A stretch of 50,331 nt of DNA from positions 1 to 50,331 of the forward strand of contig WRLP01000021.1 of NCBI GenBank assembly GCA_009777535.1, given 5' to 3'. Below, one piece after another: positions 25,786 through 34,623 of this stretch. A program made the position numbers and the translations under genes. Origin of the DNA: Treponema sp. Lineage in GTDB: Bacteria; Spirochaetota; Spirochaetia; Treponematales; Breznakiellaceae. Every line of letters starts with the position of its first letter. Within the stretch, counting starts at the first letter, position 1. Below the pieces are notes generated by a model that made no database searches, was not told the DNA's origin, and worked only from the letters and a program-made list of their open reading frames with translations.

Positions 25786-27773
25786 TTAAGAAATTTAAAG
25801 TAATATCGCCCTTTAAGCCGGCGGGCGACCAGGACAAGGCAATCGCCGAGCTTGCCGCCGGAATAAAGGCCGGTGACAAGTATCAGGTTTTGCAGGGTGT
25901 TACCGGCTCCGGAAAAACTTTCACTATGGCTAAGATTATCGAGGCGGTGCAGATGCCCACCCTTATCGTAAGCCATAACAAGACGCTGGCCGCCCAGCTT
26001 TACCGGGAGTTTAAGGGTTTTTTTCCGCATAACGCGGTGGAGTATTTTGTTTCATATTACGATTATTACCAGCCGGAAGCTTATGTTGCCAGCCGCGATT
26101 TATACATCGAAAAAGACGCTTCCATAAACGAAGAAATTGAACGGTTGCGGCTCTCGGCAGCCCGCAGCATGATGGAACGTGAAGACGTTATCATCGTTGC
26201 GACCGTGTCCTGCATTTATGGCATGGTAACGCCCGATGTTTACCGCAGAATGACCGCCACATTTTCCAGGGGCGAAACCGTTGATGTTGATGCATTGATG
26301 CGCCGCTTTGTGGAATTGCAGTATGAGCGCAACGATCCGGTATTGGAAAGGGGGCGTTTCCGCCGGCGCGGCGATACTCTTGAAATTTATCCCGCATACA
26401 TGGAAGAAGCCTACCGTGTAGACATGGACTGGGACAGGGTTCAGCGGATAAGGCGCTTTAATCCTGTGTCAGGTGAAATGCTGGAAGACATTGACCGCGC
26501 CCTGATTTACCCGGCCAAACAGTTTGTTATGCCGGCAGAAATGGTGCATAACGCAATGGGCGCGATAAAGCAGGAACTTGCCGAAAGGCTCGAGTTTCTT
26601 AAAGGCGCCGGCAAGATAATCGAAGCGGAACGGCTGAAAACCCGTGTTGAGTACGATATCGAAATGCTGACCGAGATGGGTTATTGCCCGGGCATCGAGA
26701 ATTATTCCGCGCCCCTGGCAGGCAGAAAGCCAGGTGAATCTCCTGACACTCTTGTAGATTACTTGCCGAAAGAACACCTGACCTTTATTGATGAAAGCCA
26801 TGTTACCCTGCCGCAGATTGGGGCCATGTACTCAGGGGATCGCAGCCGCAAACAGAGCCTTGTCGATTACGGTTTCCGCCTGCCATGCGCCCTGGATAAC
26901 CGGCCCCTGCGCTACGATGAATTTGTTGAAAGGCTGGACAAAACCGTTTTTGTGTCTGCAACTCCGGGCAAAACCGAAGTTGAGCAGTCCGAGCGTGTTG
27001 TGCAGCAGATGATCCGCCCTACCGGTCTTTTGGATCCTGAAGTCGAAGTGCGTCCCAGCGACGGCCAAATGGAAGATATTTACAGTGAGGTGCAAAAACG
27101 GATCAAGGCAGGAGAGCGTTCCCTTATTCTTACCCTTACAAAAAAAATGGCCGAAGACCTTACCGATTATCTTTCCGGCCTGGGTTTAAAAGTACGCTAC
27201 ATTCACAGCGAAGTTGAAACAATCGAGAGGGTAGAAATACTCACGCAGCTCAGGCAGGGCGATTTTGATATACTCGTGGGAATTAATCTTCTGCGGGAAG
27301 GCATTGATCTGCCCGAAGTTTCCTTTATTGCAATTCTTGATGCTGACAAAATCGGCTTTCTGCGCTCGCATACAAGCCTGGTGCAGATAATCGGGCGTGC
27401 TGCGCGTAACGCCGCCGGCAAGGTAATAATGTACGCCGACCGTATGAGCGAGGCAATGGAAAGGGCCATTGCCGAAACCAACCGCCGCCGTGAAATCCAG
27501 GTCGCCTACAACGAGCGGCATAACATTACACCGGCAACCGTGAAAAAAGCCATCGCCGATATTCTTACGCGCCATGCGGAAGAAGCGGGCAGCGCCGCCG
27601 CGGGCACAATCGAGGTGCTGAAAAAATCCTACAATGTGCTGATACCGGCGCAGCGCAAGCAGCTTATCAAAGCCCTGGAAAACGAAATGCTGGAACACGC
27701 CAAGAACCTTGAATTTGAACAGGCGGCGGCAATCCGCGATGAGATTGCGCGGATTAAAGAAACAGGTTTATGA
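25782..27773 (+). CDS. uvrB: UvrABC system protein B
   Basis: Damage-verifying helicase-like subunit of nucleotide excision repair. At 663 aa it has full length. Walker A GVTGSGKTFT is near residues 37-46, the damage-binding beta-hairpin region around YYDYYQPEAYV (about 91-101), FIDESH, motif V/VI VGINLLREGIDLPEVS and QIIGRAARN, and the C-terminal UVR motif for UvrC binding (EFEQAAAIRDEIARIK, about 642-658). Start ATG overlaps the upstream membrane-protein gene by 4 nt; there is no good ribosome site, so coupling is likely. A strong promoter for the next gene begins directly after its stop. Confidence 0.98.
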   Translation: MIKKFKVISPFKPAGDQDKAIAELAAGIKAGDKYQVLQGVTGSGKTFTMAKIIEAVQMPTLIVSHNKTLAAQLYREFKGFFPHNAVEYFVSYYDYYQPEAYVASRDLYIEKDASINEEIERLRLSAARSMMEREDVIIVATVSCIYGMVTPDVYRRMTATFSRGETVDVDALMRRFVELQYERNDPVLERGRFRRRGDTLEIYPAYMEEAYRVDMDWDRVQRIRRFNPVSGEMLEDIDRALIYPAKQFVMPAEMVHNAMGAIKQELAERLEFLKGAGKIIEAERLKTRVEYDIEMLTEMGYCPGIENYSAPLAGRKPGESPDTLVDYLPKEHLTFIDESHVTLPQIGAMYSGDRSRKQSLVDYGFRLPCALDNRPLRYDEFVERLDKTVFVSATPGKTEVEQSERVVQQMIRPTGLLDPEVEVRPSDGQMEDIYSEVQKRIKAGERSLILTLTKKMAEDLTDYLSGLGLKVRYIHSEVETIERVEILTQLRQGDFDILVGINLLREGIDLPEVSFIAILDADKIGFLRSHTSLVQIIGRAARNAAGKVIMYADRMSEAMERAIAETNRRREIQVAYNERHNITPATVKKAIADILTRHAEEAGSAAAGTIEVLKKSYNVLIPAQRKQLIKALENEMLEHAKNLEFEQAAAIRDEIARIKETGL

Positions 27774-27775
27774 TC

Positions 27776-27803
27776 TTGACAATATTAAATTACTCATTAT
27801 AAT
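27776..27803 (+). promoter_or_regulatory. consensus promoter upstream of the DUF4143 ATPase
   Basis: TTGACA (27776-27781), 16 nt, TATAAT (27798-27803): both hexamers are perfect. An operator half-site AAATTACTCA (27787-27796) lies inside the spacer. Confidence 0.85.
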
Positions 27804-27814
27804 TAACAAATACA

Positions 27815-27855
27815 TCAATATAATGAACAAATTACTCAATATAATGAGTAATTTG
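27815..27855 (+). promoter_or_regulatory. palindromic operator and repeated element upstream of the DUF4143 ATPase
   Basis: CAAATTACTCA (27828-27838), 6 nt, TGAGTAATTTG (27845-27855) is an 11-bp perfect inverted repeat. The 12-mer TCAATATAATGA occurs at 27815-27826 and again at 27836-27847, 21 bp apart, that is two helical turns. The half-site also occurs between -35 and -10. This arrangement suggests cooperative repression, but no regulator gene is adjacent. Confidence 0.75.
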
Positions 27856-27865
27856 TAAGGAAGGT

Positions 27866-29053
27866 ATGTACAAGAGAAAGCTGGTCGAACAATTAACAGG
27901 CAGAATGACGGAAAAGCGCCTTTTTATGCAGGTTGTGATCGGCCCCCGGCAGACCGGCAAAACTACGGCGATACTGCAAGCCCTGAAATCTCTTTCTGTT
28001 CCCCATCATTTTGTCAGTGCCGATGACCCGGTTCTGGTTTCGCCGGAGTGGCTGCGCAATGAGTGGGAAAAGGTGCGTTTAAGGCAAAAACAGACCGGCA
28101 GGGAAATTATCCTGGCTATCGATGAAATTCAAAAAGTTCAGTCCTGGTCATCAATGGTGAAACTTCTTTGGGACGAAGATACCCGCAAAAAAACCCCGAT
28201 AAAAGTGATTTTGTCAGGTTCATCTTCCCTGTTAATTCAAAAAGGATTAAATGAATCAATGGCAGGGCGGTTTGAAGTGCTGTTCTGTCCGCACTGGAAT
28301 TATAAGGAATGTAAAACCGCTTTTAAGTATAAACTTGATGATTTCCTTTTTTTTGGAGGCTATCCCGGAGCGGCGGCGCTGAAGAACGACACTGAACGCT
28401 GGGCGCGCTATATGGGTTCGTCGATTGTGGAGCCTGTTATCTCCAGGGATATACTCCAAATGGAAGCGGTGCGCAAACCAGCCCTTCTGCGCTCGCTTTT
28501 TACACTTGGAGCGTCTTACTCCGCCCAGGAATTGTCTTATACAAAAATCCTGGGGCAGCTTCATGATGCGGGTAACACAGTGACGCTGGCTCACTATCTG
28601 GAGTTGTTGAACAATGCGAACATTCTTTGCGGACTCCAAAAATACTCTGCAAATAAAATAAGGGAAAAGCAAAGTTCCCCGCGTTTTTTGGTATACGACA
28701 CATCTCTCCTTATCTGGGCTGCCGGAGCTTCCCGAGGCAGCTTTCTCGAAATGCCGGATGCCAGGGGGCACCTTGTTGAAAGCGCCGTTGGCGCCAGTCT
28801 TTTGGCCCGTGGAAAAGAGGAAGGGTTTTCTGTTCACTGGTGGCGGGAACGTGAAAAGGAAGTTGATTTTGTTATACAAAAAGGTACAAGCGCTCTTACA
28901 GCCATAGAGGTAAAAAGCGGCAAGGTTAAGTATGTTGGAGGCAGCGTGGAATTCATGAAACGCCACCCTAAGGCATTAAGCCTGATCGTAGGGGGAGAAA
29001 ACTGCGGCCTGGAGGATTTTCTTGAAGGAAAAGTTCCGCTTTTTAAGGAGTGA
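27866..29053 (+). CDS. AAA_14/DUF4143 ATPase
   Basis: A 395-aa protein with an N-terminal P-loop domain and a C-terminal DUF4143-type nuclease-like fold. Walker A GPRQTGKT (about 27-34), Walker B ILAIDEIQ, and the SGSSSLLIQKGLNESMAGRF segment are typical. The C-terminal part ends in a PD-(D/E)xK-like region: EVDFVIQKG followed by TAIEVKSGK, where E-x-K may be catalytic. Family members are common, poorly understood and often mobile. GAAGG upstream of ATG. Strong promoter and palindromic operator upstream. The 3' neighbour may overlap its end. Confidence 0.9.
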   Translation: MYKRKLVEQLTGRMTEKRLFMQVVIGPRQTGKTTAILQALKSLSVPHHFVSADDPVLVSPEWLRNEWEKVRLRQKQTGREIILAIDEIQKVQSWSSMVKLLWDEDTRKKTPIKVILSGSSSLLIQKGLNESMAGRFEVLFCPHWNYKECKTAFKYKLDDFLFFGGYPGAAALKNDTERWARYMGSSIVEPVISRDILQMEAVRKPALLRSLFTLGASYSAQELSYTKILGQLHDAGNTVTLAHYLELLNNANILCGLQKYSANKIREKQSSPRFLVYDTSLLIWAAGASRGSFLEMPDARGHLVESAVGASLLARGKEEGFSVHWWREREKEVDFVIQKGTSALTAIEVKSGKVKYVGGSVEFMKRHPKALSLIVGGENCGLEDFLEGKVPLFKE

Positions 29054-29060
29054 GGGTGCT

Positions 29061-30152
29061 TTGAAAAGATGCTGCCGCTTACACCCCATTTCCCTCTTTC
29101 CGGTAATTGCCGCCGCGGTTCTGCTTTCGGTTGTGTGCGCCATTTGCTCAGGCTGTTATACCATCAAGCAGGGGACGACAATGCTTGGCTACCTGAACCG
29201 GGCTGTTCCTCTGGAGCGCCTTTCCCTTGAAGACGCGGCAATGGGGGAATTTGTAGAACTGGTTTATGATATCCGGCGCTTTGCGGCGGATGAACTTGGT
29301 CTTAAATTAAGCAAAAACTATACCCGTTATGTGCAGCTTGACAGGGATTATCTTGCGGCTGTTGTCTCCGCTTCGGCGAAAGATTCCTTTACACGCTACC
29401 AATGGCGTTTCCCCGTAGTCGGCGCAATGCCTTACAAGGGGTTTTTTAATATAGAAGATGCAGGAAAAGAACGGGCCAAACTTGAAAAAAAGGAACTGGA
29501 TGTTTGGATACGCGGTGTGGACGCTTTCAGTACCCTTGGCTGGTTTAAAGACCCGCTTTATTCATACATGCTGGATTATTCACCCTACCATCTGGCAAAT
29601 CTAATCATTCACGAACAGTTACACGCAACGGTGTTTATTAAGGGCAAGGTGCAATTCAATGAAGAACTGGCGGAATTTACCGGCAGCGAGGGCGCGCGGC
29701 TCTATATAGAGTCGCGTTTTGGCGTGGATTCTGATGAATACCGGGAAATATCAATCTCCGAGGCCGACAAAAATGCATTTGTGGATTTTATTCGCGCCCT
29801 TATTGCAGAACTGGAGGCCGTTTACTCCGGCGTGATGAGTCGTGAGGAAAAACTACTTGAAAAAGAAAGAATTATCCTTGCCGCTCAAAGCAGGTTCGAC
29901 CTCGAATACGAAAACCGTTTTACTACTGACAATTACCGCGGCTTTTCAACGATACCTGTGAATAATGCATACCTTCAACTTTACCGGCTCTACTATGCTG
30001 ATGACGACTTTTTTGAAGATTTATACGAACGTTCAGGCCGCGATCTTCCTGCCCTGATTGCCGCCGCTAAAACTCTGACAAGAAAAGGCGATCCAAGAAC
30101 GTTGCTTGCCAGGGCGCTTGGGCTGGAATACGAAAATCAATCATTGCGATAG
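29061..30152 (+). CDS. COG4324-type lipoprotein peptidase (putative aminopeptidase)
   Basis: A protein of about 363 aa. MKRCCRLHPISLFPVIAAAV with lipobox CSGC is a lipoprotein signal. The mature part has the family start GCYTIKQGTTMLGYLNRA, then HEQLH (about 184-188), an HExxH zinc motif, followed by FNEELAEFTGSEGA, which supplies further ligands. COG4324/PF10023 proteins are predicted zinc aminopeptidases. TTG 29061 is chosen over ATG 29022 because AAGGAG lies 10 nt upstream and the upstream option would overlap the ATPase by 32 nt and add residues before the signal. Its 3' end overlaps the convergent transglycosylase by 16 nt. Confidence 0.85.
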   Translation: MKRCCRLHPISLFPVIAAAVLLSVVCAICSGCYTIKQGTTMLGYLNRAVPLERLSLEDAAMGEFVELVYDIRRFAADELGLKLSKNYTRYVQLDRDYLAAVVSASAKDSFTRYQWRFPVVGAMPYKGFFNIEDAGKERAKLEKKELDVWIRGVDAFSTLGWFKDPLYSYMLDYSPYHLANLIIHEQLHATVFIKGKVQFNEELAEFTGSEGARLYIESRFGVDSDEYREISISEADKNAFVDFIRALIAELEAVYSGVMSREEKLLEKERIILAAQSRFDLEYENRFTTDNYRGFSTIPVNNAYLQLYRLYYADDDFFEDLYERSGRDLPALIAAAKTLTRKGDPRTLLARALGLEYENQSLR

Positions 30153-32131
30153 TACAGTTCCCTGTAAACCGCTGTCGCTGCCATGACCTTTCTGCTATAT
30201 TCCCTGGTCTCCGTAATTTCTATTGTTTCCACAAAAAGATCCACGGGCAGGCCGGAGGCGGATCTCCAGCGGCGCACACGGTTCAAACCTCCGTTATACG
30301 CCAACAGAGCAAGCTGGGTATTTTCAAAACGTTCTGTTAAGTAGGCAAGGTAATGTGCGCCGATGTGGATATTTATCGCAGGGTTTTCCAGATCAACAAC
30401 ATTCTCGTTATCTTCCATTTGTATATAATCCGGTCCGCCGGAGCGCCGGATTCGGCCCGCTGTTTCTTCGGCGGTAGCCGGCATTAGCTGGGTTAAACCT
30501 ACCGCTCCGGCACGTGAGACAACCCTGCTTTGGAAGGCACTTTCGGTGCGAATTAGGGCGAAAAGCAGGGCAGGCTCCATTTCGGTTTCCTTGGAGTATT
30601 GTTCAACAAATTCCCTGAATGGCCGGGGATAAAAAAGTTCCATGTCCCGCCCGTAAAAAGCGTTTTCATTTTTGATAACAAGCGAAATCAACCTAATGGA
30701 TTCCGCATACAGTCCTGCTTTTGCAAGGGCTTCTGCAATGGTACGCAGTTCCGCCGTTGAGAGTTTTTTTTCCAGCAGCCTGATGTAGCGTGGAGAGAAT
30801 TCGGCGGCATTGTTGCCGAAAAAGCCAAGGAGAAACTCCGCCGCCAGGAGGTCGCCGGCGGCTGGGTCGCCAGCGGCCGAAGCCTCCTCGGCTGCTGCCC
30901 GCGCCAAAACCAAAAAAGGTTCTCCAAGGGCAGCGGCGCTTAGCGACCGGTAATAAAGCAGGGAACTGTCTTTGTTATATGCAGCGCGTAAATAATCCGC
31001 CGTTAAAGTTTCCGCCGCTGAGTTAACCGCTTTGGCTGCCTCCTGCCGTTCCTCTGCCGAAAGATAGCCTTCTTCGGCGGCGCGGGCGATTACCCAGGCG
31101 TACCTTGCAGCAGAAACGCCGCCCTCCAAATCCCGAATTAGCGAAAAAGTGCAGATCAGATTTTTCCAATCCCTGCCCAGAATGAGCGCCCTGGAGAACC
31201 TGTCCAGAACATCGTCAAAGTAGGCGCTGTCGTGCCACTCGTGGACTAATTCTTCCAACTGCTGAATAAAAACACCGGAACTGCGATTTAAGGCAGAATC
31301 GAGAATGTACCAGATGCAGGCATCAGCTTGTTCAGAATCGGGAGCAAGGGGCAGTGCTTGCTTAAAAAGCGCAATGCCCTGATCGATAAGGCCCCGCTGG
31401 CGTGCAATCCGCGCGGCAAAAAAGAGGAGCCTGAACCGCAGATTACCGTCCGCGTCCTGCTCTTCGGATATGGCGTTTTCCCAATTCAGAAAAAGCTCGA
31501 GCCCTTCGTTAGTCGACGAGGCGTATTGAAAAGATCTGCCCAGATCGTTTAACAAAACCGGATACTGGAGAAAAATATGCGGCGCTGTACCTTCGGCTTC
31601 CGTCTGCCCGCTTTCGATTACAATGCGGAAAAAAGTGAGCGCTTCCCTGAAACGCGAGCGCGATGCGGCAAAGCGCCCCTCTATGGCGGCACTTTCTTCT
31701 ATACTGAAAAATGCCTCTTCATTTCTGCATTCGCGCAGTATGTAAAGCGCAGCTTCATCGGGAAGGGCGGCTGCATTTTCCGCATAGCCGGGGCCCAATA
31801 AAAACGATAAGACTTTTTCTTTGTCAGGCGCTTTACCAAGTGCGTCAAAAGCCGCAGCCCAGGAACCGGCTGCTTCGCGGCGGACACGCTCCGAAAGCGT
31901 TTCGGAAAGCTCCATGCCTTCGTACAATAATTTACCGAGTTCTTCCGCCGCGTACTGCCTGATGTATGTATTGGAACTGTCCAGCGCTTTTTCAAAAAGT
32001 TTTAATGCATCAGATTTATCCGTACTTTTCAGTGCCTGATAAAAATCAGGCTGAACACTCTGCTGGGCACACGAGTAACAACACAGGAACAAGAAAAGAA
32101 AAATTAATATACAGAGTCTTCGGATGCTCAA
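30137..32131 (-). CDS. lipoprotein lytic transglycosylase (Slt family)
   Basis: A 664-aa protein. Signal peptide with lipobox CCYSC near residue 21. A long helical, TPR-like region (about 30-480) resembles the superhelical part of soluble lytic transglycosylase Slt70. The C-terminal SLT domain is at about 505-650: the catalytic Glu is near 529 in LIRTESAFQS, followed by SRAGAVGLTQLMPATAEET and LALLAYNGG. It cleaves peptidoglycan glycan strands to anhydro-muropeptides. TTG start overlaps the upstream LysM gene stop by 4 nt (TTGA), with AGGA close upstream. It is co-transcribed with the LysM protein, which fits wall remodelling. Confidence 0.93.
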   Translation of the reverse strand: MSIRRLCILIFLFLFLCCYSCAQQSVQPDFYQALKSTDKSDALKLFEKALDSSNTYIRQYAAEELGKLLYEGMELSETLSERVRREAAGSWAAAFDALGKAPDKEKVLSFLLGPGYAENAAALPDEAALYILRECRNEEAFFSIEESAAIEGRFAASRSRFREALTFFRIVIESGQTEAEGTAPHIFLQYPVLLNDLGRSFQYASSTNEGLELFLNWENAISEEQDADGNLRFRLLFFAARIARQRGLIDQGIALFKQALPLAPDSEQADACIWYILDSALNRSSGVFIQQLEELVHEWHDSAYFDDVLDRFSRALILGRDWKNLICTFSLIRDLEGGVSAARYAWVIARAAEEGYLSAEERQEAAKAVNSAAETLTADYLRAAYNKDSSLLYYRSLSAAALGEPFLVLARAAAEEASAAGDPAAGDLLAAEFLLGFFGNNAAEFSPRYIRLLEKKLSTAELRTIAEALAKAGLYAESIRLISLVIKNENAFYGRDMELFYPRPFREFVEQYSKETEMEPALLFALIRTESAFQSRVVSRAGAVGLTQLMPATAEETAGRIRRSGGPDYIQMEDNENVVDLENPAINIHIGAHYLAYLTERFENTQLALLAYNGGLNRVRRWRSASGLPVDLFVETIEITETREYSRKVMAATAVYRELYYRND

Positions 32132-33099
32132 TTCCTGGGCGGTACCCGAATTGTTCTGCCCGAAATTATCAGATCAGGATTTCGGATATTGTTGAACCTG
32201 GCAATCCTTGGATATAGCCATGGATTCCTGTAAAAAGCTTCAGAAATATCCCACAGGGTATCTCCCCATCGAATGGTGTACGGTACGCCCTCCCTGGGAA
32301 TCGTGGCCGGCACTCTGTAGGAGGCAACCGGCGGCGCCGGGCGCGTACGCACCGGTGGTTCTTCGCGCACAGGAGGTGGCGAGACAGGCGCCTGAATAAC
32401 CGGAGGTGGCTCAGGCTGCTGGGCCGGTTCCTGCAAGGTTTGGTCAGTTTCTACCGGTGGTTGCTCTGTGGTGGGTTTTCCTATCATGCTGCTGACTTTC
32501 TCTTTGCCTCCGTAGAGGAAAAACCACAAAGCCGCCAGGGCAAGAATTATTACCAAACCTATAAGTAAGACTATCAGCGAAGGGAAGGACCTTGAATCTT
32601 TTTCCTTTATTTTCTCGGTCTGTTTATACAATCCAGTTGGTGGTTCAACATTGTTTTCAAGCTCAAAATCGGGAAGGTCTATGTCGCGGCTTGCTTCATC
32701 AAGCGATTTTAGAGAAACGCTCAATATCTGATGTTCGCCGCCGGGAGTGGAGTCCAGGTCGATTGCGTCGGCAATAATGTCGCCATTTGCATTTGAGGAG
32801 ATTACCATCTCTATGGAAGGCTCTCCTCTGGGTTTTGGCTTGATTTTATCAATAACCAGACTGCCTATGTACTGGGCCTCAGTCATGGTTTGGGTTGTGC
32901 TTCTGTAAAGGTCTATCTGCACACTAAGCTGGTTATCGTGAACCGTGGTCAGGATCATCCGCTTTTTTACCGAAGAATTCTCCTCGAAAATAGGATAAAA
33001 CTCTCCGTTTGCGATCTTTATACCAATTATTGGCGTCATAGGACTAACTCCTTGTCCTTCGGACGATTTAGTGACAAATGTTCTTTCAAATTTAGACAT
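32128..33099 (-). CDS. membrane protein with DnaK-substrate-domain-like fold and LysM
   Basis: A protein of about 323 aa. Residues about 22-131 follow the Hsp70 substrate-binding beta domain: MTPIIGIKIANGEFYPIFEE, VKKRMILTTVHDNQLSVQID, YIGSLVIDKIKPKPRGEPSI and SSNANGDIIADAIDL. A transmembrane helix (about 172-196) follows, then a Pro-rich linker (about 207-268) and a LysM domain at the end (WGDTLWDISEAFYRN...RTIRVPP). Topology: Hsp70-like domain in the cytoplasm, LysM in the periplasm on peptidoglycan. There is no Hsp70 ATPase domain. ATG 33099 is chosen over TTG 33117 because AAGGGG lies 7 nt upstream. Coupled to the lytic transglycosylase. Confidence 0.88.
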   Translation of the reverse strand: MSKFERTFVTKSSEGQGVSPMTPIIGIKIANGEFYPIFEENSSVKKRMILTTVHDNQLSVQIDLYRSTTQTMTEAQYIGSLVIDKIKPKPRGEPSIEMVISSNANGDIIADAIDLDSTPGGEHQILSVSLKSLDEASRDIDLPDFELENNVEPPTGLYKQTEKIKEKDSRSFPSLIVLLIGLVIILALAALWFFLYGGKEKVSSMIGKPTTEQPPVETDQTLQEPAQQPEPPPVIQAPVSPPPVREEPPVRTRPAPPVASYRVPATIPREGVPYTIRWGDTLWDISEAFYRNPWLYPRIARFNNIRNPDLIISGRTIRVPPRN

Positions 33100-33205
33100 G
33101 GAATTTCCCCTTGTCAAGTATACAGCATTTAAATCTTAATTTCAATTATCGGCCGAATTAAACTGAACAGTTATTAATACTTCTGTATTTTATGGGGCGT
33201 CTTTA

Positions 33206-33235
33206 TTGCAGATATGGTTAAATTTGTCCGATAAT
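33206..33235 (+). promoter_or_regulatory. promoter of the TPR gene, placed for leaderless transcription
   Basis: TTGCAG (33206-33211), 18 nt, GATAAT (33230-33235), then 7 nt to ATG 33243 with no ribosome site. Confidence 0.5.
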
Positions 33236-33242
33236 TTGAAGT

Positions 33243-34619
33243 ATGCTCCCGATTCTTGCGGCAGTATTTGTTCTTATCCTCATCGTGTTCGTTTTTTACT
33301 TCTTTATGAGCCGTTTTAAGGGCGGTTTTTACGGAGGATTCGGAAAACGATCAGGAAACAGGGAAGCTATTTTTAAGACTGCCAGCAAGAGGCTTGTGCA
33401 GAATCCCAATGATCCGGAAGCGCTGTATAGTATTGCAGGATACTATTTTGAAGAAGGCAGCTGGGATAAGGCCATGAAGACCTACGATACCCTTTCCGGG
33501 ATACTTACTACCCGCCCGGAACCCGGAATCGATAGTTTTGAGGTGTATCTGCGCCATGGTTTGGCTGCACAGAAACTCGATCTGATCGATCAGGCTTACA
33601 AGAGCTTTCACATAGCCAGAGGTTACAGGCAGGATAACTTTGAGGTTAACTTCAACATTGGCGCCATAGAATTTGAAAGAAAAAATTATGAAAAAGCAGT
33701 TCAGCTTCTTCAACAGGCTCGTATTCAGGACCCTGATAATCCTGCCGCTCTTCGCATTCTTGGTCATGCCCTTTTCAGAATGAAAAAACCCAAAGATGCA
33801 ATGAACTTTATTCGTAAGGCAATAGACCTTGCTCCCGATGACAAGGAATCGCTGTACACCCTTGCGGAATGTTATCACGAGGCAGGCCAGACCGAGCAGG
33901 CTTTGAGAATTTTTAATCATCTGCGTCCTGATCCGGTAATGGGCCCCAACGCCTGTCTGATTTCCGGAATAATTCACCTGGAAACAAGGCTGTATGATGC
34001 TGCGGCTGCGGATTTCGAAATAGGGTTGAGGCATCAGAATGTAAAAGTTGATATTCTGACTGAATTGCGATACAGGCTTGCCCTTACCTATATCAAACTT
34101 AATGAAATCGGCAAAGCCATACCTCTGCTTAGATTGATTCAGACCGAAAATTCTTCGTACAAGGACGTTAATGTTCTTTTGAGCAAGTATCAGGAGCTTA
34201 ATGCAAACCGCAATCTGCATACATTCCTTATGGCGTCCTCGGCTGACTTTATTGCGCTTTGCCGGAGGATTGTTCTTTCATACTTCCCAAAGGCTAAAGT
34301 AAAAATCACCAATATATCCGTAAACAAAAATGAATGGGCGGATATTCTTGCTGAAGTTGACACTCCCAGATGGTCGGACCTTATTATGTTCCGTTTTATC
34401 AGGACTCAAGGGTCGGTCGGGGAACTGGTTATAAGGGATTTTCATTCCCACTTAAAAGAGGTTAAGGCAGGCAAGGGGATCTGCGTTTCCGTCGGCAGCT
34501 TTACGGAAGAAGCAAGGCGGTATACCGAAGCACGCCTGATCGACCTGATCGAAAAGGAAAGGCTTCAGGCGATTCTAAACGCTCTTGATTCCAGATCTGC
34601 GGCAGTATCGAAAAAATAA
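33243..34619 (+). CDS. membrane-anchored TPR protein
   Basis: A 458-aa protein. One N-terminal transmembrane helix (about 3-23, LAAVFVLILIVFVFYFFM), then TPR repeats from about 45 to 320: PEALYSIAGYYFEEGSWDKA, FEVNFNIGAIEFERKNYEKA, PAALRILGHALFRMKKPKDA, ESLYTLAECYHEAGQTEQA. The last ~130 residues form a separate alpha/beta domain (FIALCRRIVLSYFPKAKVKI, LIMFRFIRTQGSVGELVIRD) that I do not recognise. Scaffolding is inferred from the TPRs. No ribosome site; a -10-like box lies 7 nt before the ATG. It is divergent from the LysM gene and convergent with the endonuclease-like lipoprotein (4-nt gap). Confidence 0.88.
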   Translation: MLPILAAVFVLILIVFVFYFFMSRFKGGFYGGFGKRSGNREAIFKTASKRLVQNPNDPEALYSIAGYYFEEGSWDKAMKTYDTLSGILTTRPEPGIDSFEVYLRHGLAAQKLDLIDQAYKSFHIARGYRQDNFEVNFNIGAIEFERKNYEKAVQLLQQARIQDPDNPAALRILGHALFRMKKPKDAMNFIRKAIDLAPDDKESLYTLAECYHEAGQTEQALRIFNHLRPDPVMGPNACLISGIIHLETRLYDAAAADFEIGLRHQNVKVDILTELRYRLALTYIKLNEIGKAIPLLRLIQTENSSYKDVNVLLSKYQELNANRNLHTFLMASSADFIALCRRIVLSYFPKAKVKITNISVNKNEWADILAEVDTPRWSDLIMFRFIRTQGSVGELVIRDFHSHLKEVKAGKGICVSVGSFTEEARRYTEARLIDLIEKERLQAILNALDSRSAAVSKK

Positions 34620-34623
34620 ATAT

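Noticed and set aside
27776-27860. Short repeats near 27815-27855 as a CRISPR array
   Set aside because: Only two copies of a 12-mer, with palindromic arms and no spacers. It fits an operator region.
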